This document shows positions 5,251 through 10,246 of a stretch of DNA of 10,246 nucleotides, one piece after another (position 1 is the stretch's first letter; every line of letters starts with the position of its first letter). Source of the stretch: an uncultured Lautropia sp. (GTDB lineage Bacteria; Pseudomonadota; Gammaproteobacteria; Burkholderiales; Burkholderiaceae_E); NCBI GenBank assembly GCA_938046755.1, contig CALIXC010000240.1, positions 1 to 10,246 of the forward strand, given 5' to 3'. The notes below the pieces were generated by a model that ran no database searches, was not told the DNA's origin, and saw nothing but the letters and a program-made list of their open reading frames with translations. A program made the position numbers and the translations under genes.

Positions 5251-7593
5251 TCAGGCTGCCTGCAGCGCGTCGATGGCGGCCGCAACCGATGCCGTCTTGC
5301 GAATGACGCGCACCTGCTTGCCGGCCATCAGCTCGTGCAGCTCGCGGCGATTGACGGTCCAGTGCTCACGCGGATAGCGCGAGAAGATGAAGACCGTGGC
5401 CGAGGGGCTGACCCAGCCCAGCTTGTAGCGCCGGGTCTCGCCTTCGTGGTCGCGCTCGATCTCGTCGCCGTTCTTCAGGCCGGCACGGGTGATCTCGTCC
5501 CAGGCCGGATCGTAGTCGTCGGCATTGGCGGCGTTCTTTCCAGCCGTCTGCTGGGCTGAAGCCGGCTGTTTGGCCGAATTCTTGGTCAGAGCGGCGAGGG
5601 CGGACATGCCCTGCCCGTTCGTGGCCTGGGCGCCCTGACCTGCCGGCATGCCCTGCCCGGCTGCGCCTGCCGTTCTGGCGGCCGGTGCAGCGGCGCTCGG
5701 ACAGGCAACGGGCGTCACAGGACGGTTCTTGCTCTGCTGGATGACCTGGCCGTGGCAGGTCATCAGGGTCTTCAGGAAGGCCTCGCGTTCGGCGCCTGGC
5801 ATGGCGATGAAGGCCATGCCGCGCGACAGGTCGGCAATCATCTGGGGCAGCGTGCGGGCCAGTTCGCTGATCTCGGTGGCCTTCTTGGGCTGCACGCTCC
5901 ACAGCAGTGTTTCCAGCACACGCTGGGCGCGGGCCTCGTCAAACGGCAGCTCGCCCGTGCCGTCACGCAGCCGCACGATCACCTCGGTCCACGAATGCTC
6001 GGCAAAGTGCTGGATGCATTCCGGGATCTGGCCGTTCGTGAGCCGTGCGCGCATGCCGTCGCGGATCTCCTGGCGCAGCAGGTCGATGCGCTCTGCCCGG
6101 CTGGCGGCTTCGGCAATCTTTTCCAGTCGGGCGTCGCGGCGTGCCGTCTCGTCGGCAATGATCCGCTCGGCACGGTCCAGCGCCTCGCCGATCACCACCA
6201 GTTCGCGCTCGAAGTTGTTCAGCACCCAGGTCACCAGGTCCTCGATGTCCTCGACGAGCGGTGAGCCGGGTTCGGTCTCGAAGTCTGGGTCGGAGCCCAT
6301 CTGGGCCAGCCGGTCGACGAAGCGGCGCATCGGATGGTCGGGGCGCGCAAAGAAGCTGGCATCCAGCAGCGCAGCCTTGAACGCTGCCACCTGCAGCCGC
6401 AGCAGCTGCTGCTTGATGGCGTTGGCGATGGCGTCGTCCTCGTAGACCAGCTGGAACACCTGGGCGACAGTCTCGATGATCAGCCGGTCCAGTGGCGAGC
6501 CGTGCGTCTGTGCGGCGGCCGAGGACTGCTGGCGCATCTCCTGCATCACCGCACCGACGGCCTCGGGGCTGTTGGCTTCCTCGGTACGGGCCTGCAGCTC
6601 GCTCAGCACGGCCATCAGCTGGTCGGAGGTGGCCTGCTTGTGGGCGGCCATCTGGGCGTCGTTGCCGAAGTTGCGCGGATCGGCCAGATAGCGGGTGGCC
6701 TGGGCCAGCATGGCCGGGTTCTGTTCGCCCCCGCTGCCGATCTGGTCGGCCCACTGGCCGATCTCGGCTTCGGAGACGTCGATCACGCCGTGGCCATTCG
6801 CCCTGCCCCCACGGCCGCTGCCGCGACTGCTGTGCTCATCATGGTCGGCGCCATCGCCCAGCGGGTCGTCCTGCTCGCCGCTGATGTACTGGGAGGCGCG
6901 GGACTTGGAGATGCTGTAGCGCAGCTCGGGCAGGATGCCGTAGGCGATGAGCCTGCGATTCACGTCCTGGTACAGCTCGATCAGTTCGACCGTGAACTTG
7001 GGCTCGAACAGGTCCAGCAGGAACGACGCCGTGCCGTCACCGGGGCGCACCTGGTGCTGGGTCAGAATGCCGCGCAGCACCTCGAAGATGATGTCCGGCG
7101 CGATCGGGTATTCGTTCTCGGCAAACCAGTCCTGCTGCAGCAGTGCGCCGAAGCGGGCGCGCAGGCCGTCGGCCAGCTCCTCGTCCATTCGGCGGCGGGC
7201 ACGGGCCGAGATGCGCGCGACCAGTAGCTGGTCGCGCATGGTGTCATCGTCCACCAGACGCAGCGTTGGCGGCTCGTCCTGGATGATGGTGGTTTCAGGG
7301 GTGCTGTAGCTGCCGTCGGGAGCCACACCGGTGCGTTCCTTCCAGCTGCGGGCACAGCCGACCTCGAACTGCTGCTCGATGCTGGCCTTGCCATTGCGCA
7401 GGATGTCCAGCGCCACGTTGAGCTGATCCTGCTTTTCCCAGTTGGTTTCCTCGACGATGCGCTCGATCAGCCCGTCCACCACGGCCACGTAGGCGTTGCG
7501 GAAGCTCCGGTTGAGCGCGATCAGGATGGGTTGGCGGATCTCCCGCAGGATTGCCAGGTGGCTGGCATCGATGTCGGTACCGGTGGTTGGCAC
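5251..7593 (-). CDS. DUF1631 family protein
   Basis: A large cytoplasmic-looking protein of 780 residues with no signal peptide. It matches the DUF1631 (PF07793) family by its opening (IREIRQPILIALNRSF-like region near 16-31), by ARISARARRRMDEEL (126-140), by LLQQDWFAENEYPIAP (151-166) and by the C-terminal region 694-780 with LGWVSPSATVFIFSRYPREH. Some members of the family have been mislabelled thymidine phosphorylase; nothing here supports that enzyme. The C-terminal beta-rich part has been suggested to be PilZ-like in related proteins, but I see no clear RxxxR/DxSxxG c-di-GMP motif. Two low-complexity linkers are visible: a Gly/Asp/His-rich one at about 238-271 and an Ala/Gly/Gln-rich one at about 623-693. 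The GTG start at 7593-7591 is supported by GGGAG six bases upstream (+ strand 7600-7604). The function is unknown. Confidence 0.92.
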   Translation of the reverse strand: MPTTGTDIDASHLAILREIRQPILIALNRSFRNAYVAVVDGLIERIVEETNWEKQDQLNVALDILRNGKASIEQQFEVGCARSWKERTGVAPDGSYSTPETTIIQDEPPTLRLVDDDTMRDQLLVARISARARRRMDEELADGLRARFGALLQQDWFAENEYPIAPDIIFEVLRGILTQHQVRPGDGTASFLLDLFEPKFTVELIELYQDVNRRLIAYGILPELRYSISKSRASQYISGEQDDPLGDGADHDEHSSRGSGRGGRANGHGVIDVSEAEIGQWADQIGSGGEQNPAMLAQATRYLADPRNFGNDAQMAAHKQATSDQLMAVLSELQARTEEANSPEAVGAVMQEMRQQSSAAAQTHGSPLDRLIIETVAQVFQLVYEDDAIANAIKQQLLRLQVAAFKAALLDASFFARPDHPMRRFVDRLAQMGSDPDFETEPGSPLVEDIEDLVTWVLNNFERELVVIGEALDRAERIIADETARRDARLEKIAEAASRAERIDLLRQEIRDGMRARLTNGQIPECIQHFAEHSWTEVIVRLRDGTGELPFDEARAQRVLETLLWSVQPKKATEISELARTLPQMIADLSRGMAFIAMPGAEREAFLKTLMTCHGQVIQQSKNRPVTPVACPSAAAPAARTAGAAGQGMPAGQGAQATNGQGMSALAALTKNSAKQPASAQQTAGKNAANADDYDPAWDEITRAGLKNGDEIERDHEGETRRYKLGWVSPSATVFIFSRYPREHWTVNRRELHELMAGKQVRVIRKTASVAAAIDALQAA

Positions 7594-7875
7594 AAGAGGC
7601 TCCCGGGCAAGCTTTTAGGGACTTACTTGCAGGGAGGATGCCAGTTTGTGGGCAGAAGTCTGCTGCCTGCCGTCTATTCGACCGACATCGGCCGACCACC
7701 GGTCGGCGCGATGTCTTGCCGGCCACAGGGGTGGCCGCGATATGTGCCAGCCGACACCATATGGATCGTGAATGGATCACGGGCCGGCATGGTCCTGGAA
7801 CGGGACGGAAGCACCCTTCGACAGCCTCTTTTGGGGGCCATCGATGCGGGCCTGGCCGCCCCTGTCCGCCCCCTT
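7594..7875. promoter_or_regulatory. Intergenic region upstream of the DUF1631 gene
   Basis: Between the glutathione reductase stop and the DUF1631 start lie 282 bases. The gap holds the DUF1631 ribosome binding site (7600-7604), a small stem GCAGA-AG-TCTGC (7652-7663), a strong hairpin at 7684-7715 described separately, and an inverted pair CGTGA (7767-7771) and TCACG (7777-7781). A promoter for DUF1631 is expected, but no convincing -35/-10 pair was found. No U-tract terminator for the upstream gene is visible. I see no coding frame here that looks real. Confidence 0.4.
7684..7715. repeat. 14-bp hairpin with one bulged base
   Basis: GACATCGGCCGACC (7684-7697) pairs with GGTCGGC (7701-7707) plus CGATGTC (7709-7715), with loop ACC (7698-7700) and a single unpaired G at 7708. 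All 14 pairs are Watson-Crick. There is no T-run after it on either strand, so it is not a standard intrinsic terminator. It lies 90 bases upstream of the DUF1631 start and 160 bases after the end of the glutathione reductase gene. It could end or protect that transcript, fold in the DUF1631 leader, or be a protein binding site. Confidence 0.6.
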
Positions 7876-9276
7876 TTACTGGGCCGGCTTCCGGATGTGG
7901 CGCTGGGCCACCGTGCGCATCGTCACCAGTTCCTCGGCGCTGCTGGGGTGCAGCGGCATGGTCTGGTCCAGATCGCGCTTGGTCACGCCTATGCGCAGCA
8001 GCGTGGCCATCACCTGGATCACCTCGGCCGAATCCGGGCCCAGTAGCTGCACGCCCAGCACCCGATCGCTGCTGGCGTCCACCAGGATCTTCTGGTGGAC
8101 CCGCTCCTGGGTGCCCGAGAGCGTGGCCTTCAGCGTGCGGAAGCTGTTGCGGTAGACATCCACCACGGCGCAGCGTTCCACAGCCTGCTCCTCGTTCAGA
8201 CCCACCGTGCCCAGCTCCGGCGTGGAGAAGATGGCCGTGGGAATGAAGTCCAGGTCCGCCACCCAGGGCTTCTTGCCATAGGTGGTGTCGGCAAAGGCGT
8301 GGCCCTGGCGAATTGCCACCGGCGTGAGGCTGACCTGGTTGGTCACGTCGCCCACGGCGTAGATGCCGGGCACCTGGGTGCGCGAGAGCTCGTCCACGCG
8401 GATCTCGCCCGCCTTGCCCGTCTCCAGACCCACCGTTTCCAGCCCCAGATTGCGGGTGGCCGGCCGGCGTCCGGTGGCGATCAGCACCTGGTCCACGTCC
8501 AGCGTGCTGTCGTCGTGCAGCGTGATGCGGATGGAACCATCCGGCTGCCGGTCCAGACGCTTGAGTGTGGTGTTCATCCGCATGTCGATGCCCTTGTCAC
8601 GGTAGGTCTCGACAATGAGGTCCGCCATCTGCACATCGAAGCCGCGCAGTACCCGCGGGCCGCGATGGATCTGCGTGACCTTCGCACCCAGACCATGGAA
8701 GATGCCGGCGAATTCCACCCCGATGTAGCCGCCGCCCACCACCGCGATCCGCTTCGGGAACACGGGCAGGTCGAAGACCTCGTTGGAGCTGATGGCCAGC
8801 TCCACGCCGGGCAGCTCCTCGGGCATCACCGGTTCGCCGCCGGTGGCGATGAGCACCTCTTTGGCCGTCACTTCCTGGCGGCCATCCTGCATGTCGATGG
8901 CCACCCCGTTGGGACTCAGGAAGCGGGCGTGGCCGGCAAAACGCTTCACGCCGGCCTTGTCCAGGTTGGCGGAGTAGGCGCCTTCCAGCCGCGTGATCTC
9001 GGCATTCTTGGCGGCGACGAGCTTTTCCCAGTCGAAGGTAGCCGGGGGCACGTTCCAGCCGAAGCCCCGACTTTCCTCGAAGCTCTGCGGAAAGCGCGAG
9101 GCGTATACCAGCAGCTTCTTGGGCACGCAGCCGCGGATGACGCAGGTGCCGCCGTAGCGGAAGCCCTCGGCAATGCCCACACGCGCGCCGTGCTGGGCCG
9201 CGATGCGAGCCGCGCGCACGCCGCCCGAGCCGCCACCGATGACGAAGAGATCGAAGTCGAAAGAGGATTGGGTCAT
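7876..9276 (-). CDS. gor: Glutathione-disulfide reductase
   Basis: Cytoplasmic NADPH- and FAD-dependent flavoenzyme (EC 1.8.1.7) that keeps glutathione reduced, 466 residues from ATG 9276. FAD-binding VIGGGSGG (12-19) leads to the redox-active pair C45/C50 in GGTCVIRGCVPKK. The NADPH domain has GGGYIG (181-186), followed by R205 and R211, which line up with the arginines (R198 and R204 in E. coli) that select NADPH. A second FAD motif ends at D310 (YAVGD). The C-terminal HPSSAEE gives the catalytic base H443 with E448; the family usually has HPTSAEE, a conservative change. The frame is open to a GTG at 9342 that overlaps the preceding stop by 4 bases, but its 22 extra residues look unlike the family, so ATG 9276 is chosen; no clear Shine-Dalgarno precedes it. 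It lies 62 bases downstream of upp on the same strand, probably as one operon. Confidence 0.95.
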   Translation of the reverse strand: MTQSSFDFDLFVIGGGSGGVRAARIAAQHGARVGIAEGFRYGGTCVIRGCVPKKLLVYASRFPQSFEESRGFGWNVPPATFDWEKLVAAKNAEITRLEGAYSANLDKAGVKRFAGHARFLSPNGVAIDMQDGRQEVTAKEVLIATGGEPVMPEELPGVELAISSNEVFDLPVFPKRIAVVGGGYIGVEFAGIFHGLGAKVTQIHRGPRVLRGFDVQMADLIVETYRDKGIDMRMNTTLKRLDRQPDGSIRITLHDDSTLDVDQVLIATGRRPATRNLGLETVGLETGKAGEIRVDELSRTQVPGIYAVGDVTNQVSLTPVAIRQGHAFADTTYGKKPWVADLDFIPTAIFSTPELGTVGLNEEQAVERCAVVDVYRNSFRTLKATLSGTQERVHQKILVDASSDRVLGVQLLGPDSAEVIQVMATLLRIGVTKRDLDQTMPLHPSSAEELVTMRTVAQRHIRKPAQ

Positions 9277-9338
9277 GGAATGGAGAATGATCGGAAGGAA
9301 GGAGCGGACGGGGGTGAGCCGTCCGGTGGGGGACAAGG

Positions 9339-9974
9339 TCACTTCGTGCCGAAGATCCGGTCGCCGGCGTCACCCAGACCGGGCAGGATGTAGCCGTGGT
9401 CGTTCAGGCAGCGGTCGATGGCAGCCGTGAAGATGGGCACGTCCGGGTGGGCATTCTGCAGGGTCTCGATGCCCTCGGGTGCGGCCAGCAGACAGACGAA
9501 CTTGATGGAGCGCGGGTTGGTTTCCTTGATGCGGCTGATGGCTGCCACTGCCGAGTGCCCGGTGGCCAGCATCGGGTCGACGGCGATCACGTCACGTCCG
9601 TCCATGTCCGGCGGCATCTTGAAGTAGTACTCGACGGCCTGCAGCGTCTCGGGGTCGCGGTACAGCCCGATGTGACCCACACGCGCGCCGGGCACGACGC
9701 TGAGAAAGCCGTCCAGAATGCCGCTGCCGGCCCGCAGGATGGAGACCAGACACAGCTTCTTGCCGTCGATCAGCCGCGACTGCATGGTCTCCAGGGGCGT
9801 CTGGATGGTCACGTCGTGCATCGGCATGTCGCGCAGCACTTCGTACGCCAGCAAGGCGCTGAGTTCGTTCAGCAGCCGGCGGAAGTTGTTGGTGCTGGTC
9901 TCGACCTTGCGCATCAGCGTAAGCTTGTGCTGGACCAGCGGATGTTCGACGACTGTTACGTGGGCACGATCCAT
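9339..9974 (-). CDS. upp: Uracil phosphoribosyltransferase
   Basis: Pyrimidine salvage enzyme (EC 2.4.2.9) that makes UMP from uracil and PRPP in the cytoplasm, 211 residues. RAGSG (81-85), the PRPP loop AVDPMLATGHS (131-141) and the uracil-binding GYILPGLGDAGDR (194-206) are all present. E. coli Upp is 208 residues, so the length fits ATG 9974. The frame stays open to 10094, but the extra 40 residues are not Upp-like and would run into the divergent gene. AGGAG lies 11 bases upstream of the ATG, a rather long spacing. An extended -10 TGCTAGTCT (10017-10009) is a good promoter candidate. The gor gene follows 62 bases downstream. Confidence 0.96.
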   Translation of the reverse strand: MDRAHVTVVEHPLVQHKLTLMRKVETSTNNFRRLLNELSALLAYEVLRDMPMHDVTIQTPLETMQSRLIDGKKLCLVSILRAGSGILDGFLSVVPGARVGHIGLYRDPETLQAVEYYFKMPPDMDGRDVIAVDPMLATGHSAVAAISRIKETNPRSIKFVCLLAAPEGIETLQNAHPDVPIFTAAIDRCLNDHGYILPGLGDAGDRIFGTK

Positions 9975-10074
9975 GGCGGTGTTGACTCCTATCCGGGAAA
10001 ACCCCGGCAGACTAGCATGGATCGCGTCGGGTTGCTGGACCACGACGAAAAATGGAACCGAGGCGAACGAACGG
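9975..10074. promoter_or_regulatory. Divergent promoter region between upp and the FAD oxidoreductase gene
   Basis: This 100-base gap serves two genes read in opposite directions. For upp, on the - strand, the extended -10 TGCTAGTCT lies at 10017-10009 and would start RNA near 10002 as GTTTTCCCGG. The stem CCGGG/CCCGG (9993-9997 with 10003-10007, loop of five) sits directly in front of the upp AGGAG. For the oxidoreductase, GAGG at 10060-10063 may be a weak ribosome binding site; no clear + strand promoter was found. Confidence 0.45.
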
Positions 10075-10246
10075 ATGAAGCGGGTGGTGATCATCGGGGG
10101 CGGATTGGCGGGCTGCGCCAGTGCCGAGTCGTTCTCGCGCCGAGGCTGGCAGGTTCGGGTGCTGGAAGCGCGCGACCGGCTAGGGGGGGCGGTCGCGGGC
10201 CTGCCGCTGATCGCCCAGCACCCGGGCCTGACCCCCGACTTCGACC
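10075..10246 (+). CDS. FAD-dependent oxidoreductase, N-terminal part (possibly the MnmC FAD domain)
   Basis: Only the first 57 residues are in the window; the gene continues past its right end. It opens with MKRVVIIGGGLAGCASAE, a Rossmann dinucleotide-binding fold (GGGLAG at 8-13), and an acidic residue E31 ends the second strand (VRVLEAR), as in FAD-binding proteins of the DAO family. The RRGWQVRVLE section and the later AGLPL.AQHP section recall the FAD domain of MnmC, which oxidises the modified wobble uridine of tRNA, but so short a piece does not settle this. D-amino acid dehydrogenase or glycine oxidase relatives remain possible. The start at ATG 10075 fits the fold exactly. It is divergent from upp. 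Confidence 0.8.
   Translation, partial: MKRVVIIGGGLAGCASAESFSRRGWQVRVLEARDRLGGAVAGLPLIAQHPGLTPDFD

Noticed and set aside
7833..7873. GGGGGC/GCCCCC inverted repeat followed by TTTT on the + strand, just after gor
   Set aside because: The T-run is on the strand opposite to gor, no + strand gene ends here, and the loop of 29 bases is too long for a typical terminator.
7531..8246. + strand open frames covering the gap between DUF1631 and gor
   Set aside because: They run into antisense of both genes and have atypical, Arg/Pro/Gly-rich translations without a start signal.
8095..9393. Long open frame on the + strand opposite gor
   Set aside because: It is the mirror of a strongly recognised glutathione reductase; its composition (His-, Ala-, Gly-rich) is what antisense of GC-rich coding DNA gives.
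9975..10094. N-terminal extension of upp by 40 residues
   Set aside because: The extra residues do not resemble Upp, and they would overlap the divergent oxidoreductase start and the promoter-like sequences.

Overview
The window is GC-rich, densely coded DNA that reads like the chromosome of a betaproteobacterium, most likely in or near the Burkholderiales. The grounds are the codon bias, a 780-residue DUF1631 protein, a short Fur-family regulator with a His-rich CxxC region, and a glutathione reductase and uracil phosphoribosyltransferase of proteobacterial type. No genus is claimed. There are no RNA genes, insertion sequences, CRISPR arrays or phage genes that I can see. The genes are ordinary accessory and housekeeping functions, and I do not see a clear new multi-gene system.

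Left part (1-2412, + strand): the possible C-terminal tail of an unidentified gene (1-81); a major facilitator transporter of the EntS-like MFS_3 group with an extra soluble C-terminal domain (158-1789); a 227-base regulatory gap with a 9-bp inverted repeat; and a 131-residue Fur-family zinc/iron/peroxide-type repressor (2017-2412).

Middle part (2419-4911, - strand): a complete polar amino acid ABC importer of the PAAT family, transcribed as binding lipoprotein, then permease, then ATPase. The permease and ATPase genes overlap. The ATPase gene ends 6 bases from the convergent Fur-family gene. The lipoprotein carries the amino acid in the periplasm, the permease (probably a homodimer) forms the channel, and the ATPase drives it.

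4912-5250 is an AT-richer intergenic stretch. It holds a perfect 6-4-6 palindrome overlapping a promoter-like sequence and, just downstream, a 32-codon frame that looks like a tiny lipoprotein. This is the least explained part of the window.

Right part (5251-9974, - strand): a large DUF1631 protein of unknown function (5251-7593), a 282-base gap with a strong 14-bp hairpin, glutathione reductase (7876-9276) and uracil phosphoribosyltransferase (9339-9974). The last two are close enough to form a upp-gor operon. The presumed upp promoter would start transcription at GTTTT, which recalls UTP-sensitive pyrimidine promoters. Diverging from upp is the start of an FAD-dependent oxidoreductase (from 10075, cut by the window end), possibly the FAD domain of MnmC.
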